A stretch of 61,231 bases of DNA from Pseudomonadales bacterium (GTDB lineage: Bacteria > Pseudomonadota > Gammaproteobacteria > Pseudomonadales > Azotimanducaceae). The stretch is taken from NCBI GenBank assembly GCA_029251375.1, contig JAQXDL010000012.1:1-61231 (forward strand). Reading direction: 5' to 3'. The notes under the pieces were generated by a model, which did not search any database, was not told the DNA's origin, and saw only the letters and a list, made by a program, of their open reading frames with translations. The first letter of the stretch is position 1, and each line of letters opens with the position of its first letter. Below, piece by piece: positions 34,317 through 43,769 of this stretch. The translations under genes and the position numbers were made by a program.

Positions 34317-35312
34317 TTGACTGACCCAAAAGAAATCGACGAATCAACACCCTCTGTTTCAGAGCCAACACCTGCCCCGAAAAAAAATAGCCTACTCAAG
34401 CAAGCCATTCCATGGCTCATCACCATTGGCTGTTTCGCTTTTCTATACACAAGAGTAGCTGGGCCGGCTTCTGCACAGGATATGAGTGTAATCGCTTACT
34501 TGGGTAGTGTATTTGCTAGCGTCAACTGGTGGCTTTGGCTGGGGCTCATGATTCCCTATTCATTGTTCTTTTTTTTCCTCGATTCATTGATTGTCTGGCG
34601 AGTTATCAATTGGTTTAACGCAAAGGTTTCATATACCGATATCCTACCGGTTCGCGCCAGCACCTACATTTTGTCTATTATTAACGAACAGTTAGGTAAA
34701 GGCGCGATGGCCCTATATCTGAATCGCCGCGAAGGCGTGCCTGGCTGGAAGTTAGGCTCAAGCATGCTGTTTATTATGGTGTGCGAACTCATTTACTTAT
34801 GTGCGTGGGCCAACATCGGCCTTGCACTACAGTGGGAAACGCTACCCGAAGTGTTTCGTCTATTGCCGTGGGTTGGTATGACAATTGTTGCCGTCTTCTC
34901 AGTGGCATTTTTGTACTTTCGTGGAATGATCTTGCCTAACTTCAATTTGCGAGACAAAGACATTCTGTTTTCTTTCAGAGAAGCGAAACTGGGCCAATAC
35001 GCCCTGATTCTTGTCCTTAGATCACCCGCATTACTTGCGGCGGTCTTTGTTTACTCCGAGGCTTTGTCGTTGTTCGGGATCGAGTATTCCTATCTGCAGA
35101 TGCTCGGCATACTACCCGTCATATTCTTTGGCGCATCAATACCCGGTCCGTTCCGCGCCGTCGCGGTTTCAATGTGGGTAATATTGTTCCCTGAGTATCC
35201 AGCTGAAATGTCCGCCTTTGGACTCGTTCAACATAACTTCTTCATTCTGTTCAACGCAGTTATTGGCCTGTTTTTTGTTAAACGTGCTCAAAAAGAATTG
35301 TTCGAGGAATAA
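34317..35312 (+). CDS. Multi-pass membrane protein related to the lysylphosphatidylglycerol synthase TM/flippase-like family
   Basis: 331 aa with about eight hydrophobic helices after a Pro/Ser/Thr-rich cytoplasmic N-terminus of roughly 25 residues. 'RASTYILSIINEQLGKGAMA' and 'YLNRREGVPGW' resemble the conserved central motif of UPF0104/LPG-synthase-TM proteins, some of which flip lipids. The fit is moderate, so I keep the name general. The start must be the TTG at 34317: an in-frame stop lies four codons upstream and no ATG follows for over 50 codons. It is monocistronic and has an imperfect GC hairpin (TGGCGC/GCGCCA at about 35320-35345) after the stop. Confidence 0.65.
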   Translation: MTDPKEIDESTPSVSEPTPAPKKNSLLKQAIPWLITIGCFAFLYTRVAGPASAQDMSVIAYLGSVFASVNWWLWLGLMIPYSLFFFFLDSLIVWRVINWFNAKVSYTDILPVRASTYILSIINEQLGKGAMALYLNRREGVPGWKLGSSMLFIMVCELIYLCAWANIGLALQWETLPEVFRLLPWVGMTIVAVFSVAFLYFRGMILPNFNLRDKDILFSFREAKLGQYALILVLRSPALLAAVFVYSEALSLFGIEYSYLQMLGILPVIFFGASIPGPFRAVAVSMWVILFPEYPAEMSAFGLVQHNFFILFNAVIGLFFVKRAQKELFEE

Positions 35313-35510
35313 CCTGCCTTGGCGCGACCAGATTAGGAGCGCCAGCTATGTTCAGCGAACTGCCACGAGAAACAAAAATTTAAGGTTATAAGGCCAATCG
35401 GCCTATAGCCAAGCATCGCACTCATCCTGAAATTCTGCACGTTCCCCTGCCCTAATAATTGACGAAGCTGGCTTTTGCTGGTTTAGTCAGGTTTGAAAAG
35501 GGAGAGTGTT

Positions 35511-37364
35511 ATGTCGAATGCCATAGAAGTTGATTTAACCACAGGCGTAAAGAAGTTCAATACCCGAGCGGCTAAGGCCAGCAATAAGATTCAAGGCAAG
35601 GGCTACGCCGTCATTACGGACAAATCTCTGAAAACCCTGCCTGAGGCGCCTGCCGGCGCTGTCTTCAGCGCCGAGGAACAAGAGAAGTATCGTCAATTTA
35701 AAGAGTCCCGCGCCGGTGCAGCAGACTATATAGGCCTCGAAGGCGAATTTAGCGAGTACCTCACGGACGTCTACTCCGACGATCCCGTTCCTAGAGAAGC
35801 ATTAACGGATGAATGTGAAATCCTCGTCGTTGGCGCTGGTTTTGCCGGCCTACTACTTTGGTACAAACTTAAAAAAGCCGGCTTTACCGATATTCGCTTC
35901 TGTGAAAAAGGCGGTGACGTGGGTGGCACCTGGTATTGGAATCGATATCCAGGCATCGCATGTGATGTTGAGGCATACAGCTACCTGCCTCTATTAGAAG
36001 AAATGGGCTATATCCCAAGCATGAAGTTTGCAGGCGGCTTTGAAATTATGGAGTACTGCCAAAGCATGGCAGAGAAATTTGGTTTTTATGACCGTTGTTT
36101 GTTCCACACAACCGTTGAGAAGACCGAGTGGGATGAAGACGCCGGTCGATGGACAGTGAAAACCGATCGCGGTGACGCGATGCGAGCCCGCCATGTGATA
36201 CTTGCCAACGGCATTCTGACGACGCCAAAATTAGCGCGAATCGAAGGCATGGAAACCTTTAAAGGCGATGCCTTTCATACATCACGCTGGAAGTATGATG
36301 TTGAGTTAGAAGGCAAACGGGTTGGCATCATCGGTACGGGGGCAACATCTGTCCAAGCCGTCCCCGAACTCGCTAAAATTGCCGGTGAGCTTTTTGTATT
36401 CCAACGCACGCCCTCTTCAATTGATATTCGGGATCAACGTGAAACCACCGAAGAAGAAAAAGAAGCCTGGCAGAATGAACCAGGCTGGGCTGTTGCCAGA
36501 CGTGCTAGATTTGCAAAAATATCGGCTGGCCGCACAGCAATGAAAGCCAACGATGATTTTCTAGCGGGTAAAGTTAAAGATTTCAAAGTTCGCAAACAGC
36601 ACGATACTGAGCTCTCCCCTGAAGAACTGGTTCAAAAACAGCTAGATACCAATTTTCGAATCATGGAGCAGATCAGGGCAAGGGTTGATGCCATAGTTGA
36701 AGATCCTAAAACCGCCGCAGCACTGAAACCCTATTACCCTTACGGCTGCAAGCGACCCACCTTTCATGACGAGTACTTGCCTGCGTTCAACTTGCCTCAC
36801 GTACACCTCGTGGATACAGCACCGCGTGGTGTAAATAAGATAAACGCGCGCGGTGTCGTGCATGAGGGCGTCGAATATCCGCTTGATGTATTGATCTACG
36901 CAACCGGTTTTCAATGGATGGCAACCAGCACCTTCAATATGATCGAAGGTCGTAACGGTCGGTCGCTCACTGAGAAGTGGCAGTCGGAAGGCACTAAAAC
37001 ATTTCTCGGTTTACACAGCGAAGGGTTCCCCAATCTGTTTATTGTCTCGGGTCCCCAAGGCGGCGGTGGTAGTTTCAACTTCACCAATGCTATTGAAGAA
37101 CATGCGGATTATGTTGTTTGGATGCTAAGCACAATGCGCGATCGCGGCGCGACAAAAGTCGACGTTAAAAAAGAACCCGAAGAAGACTATGCCGAGCACT
37201 GTCGTCAAGCTGACATCATGACTGCGCCACTGCGAGACTGTATTACCTATTACAACGGCCACGGTGAGGGTGAACCCGGCGCGCTAGCCTATTATGGCGG
37301 CGGCCGCTGGCACAAATTTCGTGAGCGGGCCCAAAATTCACTCGCCCCCTACATCTTTGAGTAA
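35511..37364 (+). CDS. Type I Baeyer-Villiger flavin monooxygenase
   Basis: 617 aa, cytoplasmic, FAD- and NADPH-dependent. The FAD loop 'VGAGFAGLL' is near residue 104, the NADPH loop 'IGTGATSVQ' lies past the middle, and between them 'FKGDAFHTSRW' is an exact fit to the Baeyer-Villiger fingerprint FxGxxxHTxxW. The N-terminal 90 residues are an extension seen in some family members. It should insert oxygen next to a ketone to make an ester or lactone; the substrate is unknown. The ATG at 35511 is chosen because GGGAGAG precedes it by six bases; a TTG 18 bases upstream is less likely. It is a single gene, with the aminotransferase gene following after about 340 bases. Confidence 0.93.
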   Translation: MSNAIEVDLTTGVKKFNTRAAKASNKIQGKGYAVITDKSLKTLPEAPAGAVFSAEEQEKYRQFKESRAGAADYIGLEGEFSEYLTDVYSDDPVPREALTDECEILVVGAGFAGLLLWYKLKKAGFTDIRFCEKGGDVGGTWYWNRYPGIACDVEAYSYLPLLEEMGYIPSMKFAGGFEIMEYCQSMAEKFGFYDRCLFHTTVEKTEWDEDAGRWTVKTDRGDAMRARHVILANGILTTPKLARIEGMETFKGDAFHTSRWKYDVELEGKRVGIIGTGATSVQAVPELAKIAGELFVFQRTPSSIDIRDQRETTEEEKEAWQNEPGWAVARRARFAKISAGRTAMKANDDFLAGKVKDFKVRKQHDTELSPEELVQKQLDTNFRIMEQIRARVDAIVEDPKTAAALKPYYPYGCKRPTFHDEYLPAFNLPHVHLVDTAPRGVNKINARGVVHEGVEYPLDVLIYATGFQWMATSTFNMIEGRNGRSLTEKWQSEGTKTFLGLHSEGFPNLFIVSGPQGGGGSFNFTNAIEEHADYVVWMLSTMRDRGATKVDVKKEPEEDYAEHCRQADIMTAPLRDCITYYNGHGEGEPGALAYYGGGRWHKFRERAQNSLAPYIFE

Positions 37365-37703
37365 CGTAACGCATTAGCGGCGAACATAAGCAGATCATCT
37401 TATTTAGTTCATCTTATTCAGTTAATCGTCAAGAGATAGAACAATGTCGTTAAGCAATCAAATCTCTTAACTCATTTGCGCAAGAGTGTTTGGCCGCCAT
37501 TATTGACGAGCCGTCGCCGCTACTCGCTCGCAATGGGCGTAGTCGCAGCGCGGCACGAGCTACTTTGTTGGGCCATCTGAAAAAACCAACGACGCAGCGA
37601 GATTTTCCCCTGCCTGAAAATACACTGCGTGTTTTTTAGCCATCGCGAATTTCGAATCATGTATACTGACGTCTCTATTGAGTGGCTAACAAAGGAGACG
37701 ATA
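37365..37703. other. Intergenic region with a short tandem duplication
   Basis: About 340 bases. It contains two adjacent copies of CATCTTATT(T/C)AGTT (37396-37409 and 37410-37423). A short plus-strand frame between about 37480 and 37639 has protein-like composition but no start, and I do not recognise it. Confidence 0.45.
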
Positions 37704-38969
37704 GTGTCCTCGGTACTGCAAAGAAGACAACAATTACTTGGCGACGCCACGCTTTTTTACGAAGACCCTATCCAAATCATAAAGGGTGACGGCGTTCTTC
37801 TCTACGATGAAAAGGGCAGAGAGTACATTGATATGTACAACAATGTGCCTTGCGTTGGTCACGCGAACCCGATCATTGTCGAAGCGATGGCCAAACAGAT
37901 GTCGACTCTCAACGTTCATAGTCGATATTTACACGAAGGCATCCTCAATTATGCTGAGCGACTACTGGGTTTACACCATGCAGATCTAGAAAATATTATT
38001 TTCGCCTGCACGGGCACTGAAGCCAGTGAAATTGCCCTCATGACAGCCCGCATCGCAACACGAGGCCGGGGCATCATATGCACGGATGCGACCTATCATG
38101 GCAACAGTAGCGAAGTGATCAAAATGGCAATCGCCGCAAGCTCAGGCGAACCAGCAAACGCTGAGTTCCGCGCCATACCATTCCCGCAGAAATACCGACC
38201 ACTGCAGGAGGGATTAGATGAAGAGGCCCTGTGCGAATTGTATCTTGACAAAATAAGGCAAGCGATTGCCGACTTCGCAAGAAACAAAATTCCTTTTGCC
38301 GGTATGTTCGTCTGTTCTATCTTCGCCAATGAGGGGTTGCCCGACATACCCGGCAGCTTCATGGCAAAAGCTACAGATATCGTACACGCCGCAGGTGGCT
38401 TAATGATAGCCGATGAAGTTCAGGCTGGGTTTTGTCGCTCGGGTGATTTCTGGGGCTATGAAACCACCGACTTTAAACCAGATATCGTCTGTATGGGCAA
38501 ACCAATGGGCAACGGGCTACCCCTATCAGCGGTGGCTGCAAGTGCTGATCATGTCGCATCGTTTCGCAAAGCAACGCGCTACTTCAATACGTTCGCCTCC
38601 AGTCCATTACAAGCTGCCGTTGGCATGGCAGTGCTCGATGAAATTCAGAATCGCGATCTGTTGCGACAAAGTGCTGCTGTTGGTGCATATATGCGCAATG
38701 CACTTAAACGCATACAAGCAGACCATCCGAGCATGGGTGATATTCGTGGTTGTGGCCTCTTCACAGGGATAGAGTGGGTCACCGAAGACAGTCAAGCGGA
38801 TCAAGAAGGTGCCATCGCTGTGACCAACAAGCTAAAAGAGAAGGGATTTTTACTCAGCAATGCCGGCATATTAAAAAATGTCATTAAAGTGAGGCCACCA
38901 CTAGTTTTTGAAAAGAAACACGCAGATCAGTTTCTTGAAGCTTTTAAAGAGATTGTTAAGGGTGGATGA
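37704..38969 (+). CDS. Class III PLP-dependent aminotransferase
   Basis: 421 aa. Fold type I aminotransferase of the acetylornithine/omega-amino class: 'PCVGHANPIIVEAM', 'FACTGTEASEIAL' (PLP phosphate site), 'MIADEVQAGFCRSG' (cofactor Asp) and the Schiff-base Lys in 'CMGKPMGNGLPLSA'. The start is GTG 37704 because AGGAG lies six bases before it; an ATG further upstream has no such site. The gene overlaps the downstream phosphotransferase by eight bases. This pairing resembles the larger proteins in which an APH-type kinase is fused to a class III aminotransferase/phospholyase, so the two enzymes may act on the same amino-alcohol or phospho-amine, but the reaction cannot be read from sequence. 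Confidence 0.9.
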   Translation: MSSVLQRRQQLLGDATLFYEDPIQIIKGDGVLLYDEKGREYIDMYNNVPCVGHANPIIVEAMAKQMSTLNVHSRYLHEGILNYAERLLGLHHADLENIIFACTGTEASEIALMTARIATRGRGIICTDATYHGNSSEVIKMAIAASSGEPANAEFRAIPFPQKYRPLQEGLDEEALCELYLDKIRQAIADFARNKIPFAGMFVCSIFANEGLPDIPGSFMAKATDIVHAAGGLMIADEVQAGFCRSGDFWGYETTDFKPDIVCMGKPMGNGLPLSAVAASADHVASFRKATRYFNTFASSPLQAAVGMAVLDEIQNRDLLRQSAAVGAYMRNALKRIQADHPSMGDIRGCGLFTGIEWVTEDSQADQEGAIAVTNKLKEKGFLLSNAGILKNVIKVRPPLVFEKKHADQFLEAFKEIVKGG

Positions 38970-39933
38970 TCCTGTTGCGATTCTAAAACAAGTCAAAGGG
39001 GTGCTTGATCATTGGTCCCTTGAACCGGTAGAAATTGATGTTGCGTCTCAATCTGAGAACATCGTTTACAAGGTCACAACCTTAGAAGGAAACTTCGCGT
39101 TAAGAATTCATCGACCGGGATATCACACGCTTGAAGAGTTGAACGCCGAGCACGAGTGGACCGGCGCGCTTTCTCAAGCCGGTTTTCTTTTGCCCACAAC
39201 CCGACCAGCCACAACCGGTGAATTCTATATCCCCGTCGAGATCAATGGCGGTACTCGCTATGCGGGTCTCATCGAATGGCTCGATGGCAGCGCGATGAAA
39301 GACCAGGAAGACGACGAACCCACTGATGAGCTACATCGGCAACAGCTCAGCGCGCTGGGTGAGTTGATAGCAAAGTTGCATAATCACTCCTCAGCATGGC
39401 AACACTCTGTTTCTTTCACGCGTCATCACCTCGATGTTAACGGTTTTTTTGGCCCGACACCTTTTTGGGGTCGATACTGGGAGTCCCCTAGCATCAACAA
39501 AGGTCAGCGAGCTCTGCTACTTTCCACACAAAACACCATCGCAGGCATACTGAAAAATCTCGGTAAAGAACGGAACGTCTTTGGCATGATCCACGCTGAT
39601 CTTCATCGGGGTAATGTTTTCATCTCTCACGACAAGATGTACTTGATTGACTTTGATGACGCCGGGTTTGGATGGTATCTGTACGATATTGCCGTGGCGC
39701 TTTATGAGTACAACTTTGAGGAAGACTATCAAACAATTGAGGCCGCATTCTTAGACGGTTACACGAAGCACCGGGTACTCGCGGATGCGCATCGAGCTCT
39801 GTTACCGATGTTCTTGCACATCAGATCGCGAGCCATCATTGGTTGGGCAACCGCACGACCGGAACTAAAACAACAGGCGCTTATCGATGGTTTGGTACAG
39901 CAAACCTGCAAGGAAGCCGTTTTTTATGGGTGA
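38962..39933 (+). CDS. APH-family phosphotransferase (homoserine/choline kinase-like)
   Basis: About 324 aa, protein-kinase-like fold. Visible motifs: 'VYKVTTLEGNFALRIHRPG' (N-lobe with the ATP-binding Arg/Lys position), Brenner motif 'HADLHRGNVF' (catalytic Asp and Asn) and the metal-binding 'IDFDDAGFGW'. It should phosphorylate a small hydroxyl compound. I prefer GTG 38962, which overlaps the aminotransferase end by eight bases; the frame is open to an ATG at 38908 but that would overlap by 62 bases. The overlap implies co-translation and a shared pathway with the aminotransferase. The C-terminal helices are intact. Confidence 0.85.
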   Translation: MDDPVAILKQVKGVLDHWSLEPVEIDVASQSENIVYKVTTLEGNFALRIHRPGYHTLEELNAEHEWTGALSQAGFLLPTTRPATTGEFYIPVEINGGTRYAGLIEWLDGSAMKDQEDDEPTDELHRQQLSALGELIAKLHNHSSAWQHSVSFTRHHLDVNGFFGPTPFWGRYWESPSINKGQRALLLSTQNTIAGILKNLGKERNVFGMIHADLHRGNVFISHDKMYLIDFDDAGFGWYLYDIAVALYEYNFEEDYQTIEAAFLDGYTKHRVLADAHRALLPMFLHIRSRAIIGWATARPELKQQALIDGLVQQTCKEAVFYG

Positions 39934-40330
39934 ATTTTAAAGGGATTCGGTCAAAGTAAAGAAAGGACATTAACGCAAAAAGGCACGACCCTAAAGAATC
40001 GATTGCACTTCCGTCAATTGATGTAATAGATCGAAACTTATTTAACCAATAACTGCATAATCCAACATCGTTGCGCCGCCCTGATATTAAATCGCCCGAA
40101 GGCCATAACAGCGTTACCTAAACGTTCAACCCGAGTCTTCGTTAAGGTCCCATGGTCCGAACCTCAACCCCGTCACGGCAACGACAACATAAGCGATCAC
40201 TGTACCGGCAACTACAGGCAACAGCCTATCAACTGAGATCGAACTAATGACCCAGCAAATATATCGCGAATTAGAAGTCATGCAGCGTGAAAGACGTGAC
40301 TATATTCCAACGAGCCAATAAGATACTGCG
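39934..40330. other. Intergenic region with a possible tiny leader frame
   Basis: About 400 bases. A 24-residue frame (ATG 40247 to TAA 40321) ends nine bases before the molybdoenzyme start codon; it is charged (Arg, Glu, Gln-rich) and could be a leader peptide or chance. Nothing else is recognised. Confidence 0.35.
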
Positions 40331-42526
40331 ATGAAAAAAATTGTTGGCGGGGGTCCCAAAAAGGTACTCTACACATTAAATGCGGTTAGGCGTATTGGAC
40401 TAAAAAATTCCGCCAAGGCCCTATCCTCGAAAAACACCTGCAAAGCTTGCGGGCTAGGAATGGGCGGTCAACAAGGCGGCATGACCAACGAGCTTGGTGA
40501 GTTTCCCTCGGTATGCAATAAAAGCGTCCAAGCCCAATCCACAGATATCCAGCCGCCTATTCCGCACGAAGTCTTTCAACACAGTATTGAAGAACTTAAA
40601 GAACTAAGTCCGAAAGAGTTAGAACACATGGGCCGACTCGGCCAACCAATTTTTAAGGCAAAAGATAGCGAACACTACAGAACTGTAGACTGGGACTGGG
40701 CGTTAAATTACGCCATCGATCGTTTCAAACAATCCAATCCCAACCGCAGCTTTTTTTACGCTTCTGGCCGCTCCTCAAACGAAGCCGGTTTTTTGCTGCA
40801 ACTTTTAGCAAGACTTTATGGCACAAACAATGTCACCAATTGTTCATTTTATTGTCATCAGGCAACCAGCGTTGGTTTAGGTAGCACGATCGGCACCGGC
40901 ACCTCTACGATAGAACTGGAAGACCTCGCCCACTGCGATACGATATTTATTGTTGGCGCAAACCCTGCATCGAACCATCCTCGTCTCATCCATCAGCTTA
41001 AAAACTGTCGCGATAGAGGCGGCAACGTGATCATCATCAATCCGGCTAAAGAACCGGGGCTAGTCAAATTTTCCGTCCCCAAAAGCCCAGCCTCGATGAT
41101 CATGGGCGGTACTGAAATCGCGTCTCTTTATCTGCAACCTAATATTGGCGGTGACATTGCACTGTTTAAGGGTATTGCAAAACATCTTATTCAAAATGAC
41201 GAAACCGCACCTGAGTTTATTTCCAAGTATTGTGATAATTACGAAGACTTTAAGAAAGATATTTCTGCAACCTCTTGGGAAGAGATCGAAACAAACTCAG
41301 GCGTTGATCGCGCCCAGATTAAAGAAGTTGGCGATATGTATGGCCAAGCAAACAAGGCTGTGTTCGCCTGGGGCATGGGCATAACGCACCATCAATTTGG
41401 CTCCGCTAATGTGGAATATCTAAGTAACCTTGCGATGCTCAGAGGTATGGTGGGCACACCACACGCAGGACTACTGCCCCTGCGCGGCCACAGCAATGTT
41501 CAAGGCATCGGCACCATTGGCGTTAAACCTGTGTTATCTCGAGAAGTCTTTAGTAAACTTGAACAGAGCTTAAAAACCGAACTACCCAGCCAGCCAGGTC
41601 TCGATACTCTCGCCTCGTTAGAGCAAGCACATCGTGGCGAAATCGATAATGCCTGTATTGTCGGCGGCAATTTGTACAGCGCAACACCCGACTCCAAATG
41701 GGCGGCACAAGCACTCGGCAAAGTTGCATTCAAACTATTTCTTACCACGACACTCAATCAAGGACATTTATATGGCGTTGAGCAGGATGTATTGATCCTA
41801 CCGGTCTGTGCCAGAGATGAAGAAAGTCAACCAACCACGCAAGAGTCGATGTTTAACTATGTTCGTCTTAGTGACGGCGGCATTGACCGTCTTAATAACG
41901 TACGCTCGGAAGTGAACATACTCTCTACATTAGGGCAGGGCCTGATCGATCACGCGCTACCCAAGGATTCCCCTTTTAGTTTCCAGGCGTTTCAATGCCA
42001 CGATAAAATTAGAGCTGCGATCGCCAATACCGTTCCAGGCATGGAAGACTTACAAGACATCAACATCGCAAAGAAAGAATTTTACGTTCGAAAGAGAATC
42101 ATGCACGAGCCAACGTTTAAAACATCAAACAATCGCGCGCATTTTCAAATACACCCAATACCCCAAGCTAAAATGAAAGGCTTTCCTTTTTTATTGGCAA
42201 GTATTCGCAGTGAAGGCCAATTCAACTCGATTATTTACGAAGAGAATGACACCTATCGTCAAAACGCGGAGCGCGATTGCATATTAATATCAAAGTATGA
42301 CATGGATGAGCTTTCTCTTAACAACGGCGATCGAATAAGTGTTCGCTCATCGACAGGCACGTTAAAAGACAAAAAAGCATTTTGTTTCGATTTGAAACCT
42401 GGAAATGTTTTAGCTTACTACCCCGAAGCCAATGTTCTGTGTGAGCGAAAAGTTGACTCACGTAGCTTCACGCCTAACTTCAAATCAGTGCCGGTTAGAA
42501 TAACCAAACAATTACCTATTGTTTAG
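40331..42526 (+). CDS. Molybdopterin oxidoreductase of the FdhF/YdeP family
   Basis: 731 aa, predicted bis-MGD enzyme of the DMSO-reductase superfamily. The N-terminal 'CKACGLGMGGQQGGM' with Cys37, Cys40 and Cys62 is typical of YdeP-type proteins; 'YASGRSSNEAGFLLQLL', 'FYCHQATSVGLG', 'GANPASNHPR' and 'GHSNVQGIGTIG' mark the cofactor domains. A C-terminal cofactor-closing domain is seen ('DRISVRSSTG'). No twin-arginine signal is present, so it is cytoplasmic. YdeP is linked to acid resistance in E. coli, but its reaction is unknown and true formate dehydrogenase activity should not be assumed. The gene is alone, convergent with the potassium-channel locus, which it overlaps by 11 bases at the 3' end. 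Confidence 0.88.
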   Translation: MKKIVGGGPKKVLYTLNAVRRIGLKNSAKALSSKNTCKACGLGMGGQQGGMTNELGEFPSVCNKSVQAQSTDIQPPIPHEVFQHSIEELKELSPKELEHMGRLGQPIFKAKDSEHYRTVDWDWALNYAIDRFKQSNPNRSFFYASGRSSNEAGFLLQLLARLYGTNNVTNCSFYCHQATSVGLGSTIGTGTSTIELEDLAHCDTIFIVGANPASNHPRLIHQLKNCRDRGGNVIIINPAKEPGLVKFSVPKSPASMIMGGTEIASLYLQPNIGGDIALFKGIAKHLIQNDETAPEFISKYCDNYEDFKKDISATSWEEIETNSGVDRAQIKEVGDMYGQANKAVFAWGMGITHHQFGSANVEYLSNLAMLRGMVGTPHAGLLPLRGHSNVQGIGTIGVKPVLSREVFSKLEQSLKTELPSQPGLDTLASLEQAHRGEIDNACIVGGNLYSATPDSKWAAQALGKVAFKLFLTTTLNQGHLYGVEQDVLILPVCARDEESQPTTQESMFNYVRLSDGGIDRLNNVRSEVNILSTLGQGLIDHALPKDSPFSFQAFQCHDKIRAAIANTVPGMEDLQDINIAKKEFYVRKRIMHEPTFKTSNNRAHFQIHPIPQAKMKGFPFLLASIRSEGQFNSIIYEENDTYRQNAERDCILISKYDMDELSLNNGDRISVRSSTGTLKDKKAFCFDLKPGNVLAYYPEANVLCERKVDSRSFTPNFKSVPVRITKQLPIV

Positions 42527-43739
42527 CAGCGAACAGTTTTAGGAAGGCGGTTTCGCTTTCTGGAGTACCGATCAATACGATTTCACCTTCCTGAGGTAAT
42601 ACGGAGTCCGGGCTAGGGTTGGTAGTAGTCTTATCTTTTGTGTCGATGCCAATCACGGTGCAATTGGTTTGTTGACGAATGTTGGATTCAGTCAGAGTCT
42701 TGCCCGCAAGCTCCGCAGGAACCGGCACCTTAAACACATTCAACCCTTCCGCAACCATCAGCAAGTCACTGCGTTGCATCAAGTTAAACAGCGAATTGGC
42801 GCCCATTGAAGCGTACGACATAACAAGATCCGCACCGGCGCGATGCAAAGCAGCAACACTGCGCTCTAACGTTGCGCGGGAGATAATTTGTATGTCGTCA
42901 CGCAATAGGCGACTGAAAATAGCGAGATAAATATTCGTTTCGTCATCTCTTGTCGTAATGATGACCGTTGAGGCATGCTCAATACCGGCTTGGGTCATAA
43001 TATCCGAATCAGCACCAGAGCCATTAATGCTCACGGACGGATCAACAATACGTTGCTGATCGCTCTCGATGATACGATATTCGATGCCACGTCGAGCCAA
43101 TTCGCTTGCAGTCGCTCGACCGACACGTCCGCCGCCAATAATGATTACAGGCCCCTTAGGGATAGCAGAATCGTCGATTTGGCACATCTGGTCGAATTCT
43201 TTGAGTTGTTGTCTCGAACCCGCCAGCACCAACGCCGTGTTTGCATTCACAGTACTGTTCTCTTGGCCGATCTCAAATCGGCCTCGGTCCCAAAAGCCAA
43301 CAATGCTGACACTGGTCTCAAACTGCGCCTGCAGGTAAGGCTTTCCAACAAGCGTGGTCTGGCTTGCGTTCACTTCAGCAATCAGCAGATCATCAATTTT
43401 GCCAATAATGTGAGTGAAATTTTTGCCGCCCGCCACTCGCCTCGCCAGCGCACCCGCCATCAACTCGGTCAGATTCAGTACTCGCTTGCAACCGGCTAGC
43501 TTTAACACCGGTACCGAACTGTTATCTCTAGCAGCAGCAATGATAGGAATGTCTTCTGAAATACCGCGAACGGTGAAAACCACCGTCGTGTTGGAGATAT
43601 CGGAACGTGTCGTTGCAACCAGCGCCGCTTGACTCACTCTGGCATTGTTAAAGGTTTCAGGGTCGCTTAGGTCGCCGTGAATAACATTAAGCCCGGCGTC
43701 GTGCAGCAATTTAACCTCTTCAGCGTCGGGCAGAATCAC
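42516..43739 (-). CDS. RCK/TrkA regulatory part of a potassium channel (3' half of a split gene)
   Basis: About 407 aa with two NAD/ligand-binding RCK domains. The first begins in 'VVILPDAEEV' and includes 'GLNVIHGDLSDPETF'; the second has the clear Rossmann loop 'IIIGGGRVGRATASELARRG'. A C-terminal TrkA-C-like region ('VFKVPVPAELAGKTL') follows. The reading frame continues upstream without a break in phase into the channel module; only a TAA at 43770-43772 separates them. The GTG used as start here has no ribosome binding site. An internal start that makes free RCK subunits is known for MthK, so some product is conceivable, but a nonsense mutation in one channel gene is the simpler view. Confidence 0.75.
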   Translation of the reverse strand: MILPDAEEVKLLHDAGLNVIHGDLSDPETFNNARVSQAALVATTRSDISNTTVVFTVRGISEDIPIIAAARDNSSVPVLKLAGCKRVLNLTELMAGALARRVAGGKNFTHIIGKIDDLLIAEVNASQTTLVGKPYLQAQFETSVSIVGFWDRGRFEIGQENSTVNANTALVLAGSRQQLKEFDQMCQIDDSAIPKGPVIIIGGGRVGRATASELARRGIEYRIIESDQQRIVDPSVSINGSGADSDIMTQAGIEHASTVIITTRDDETNIYLAIFSRLLRDDIQIISRATLERSVAALHRAGADLVMSYASMGANSLFNLMQRSDLLMVAEGLNVFKVPVPAELAGKTLTESNIRQQTNCTVIGIDTKDKTTTNPSPDSVLPQEGEIVLIGTPESETAFLKLFAAKQ

Positions 43740-43769
43740 AACGTAGGGATAATTGTATTGCTTTAACTT

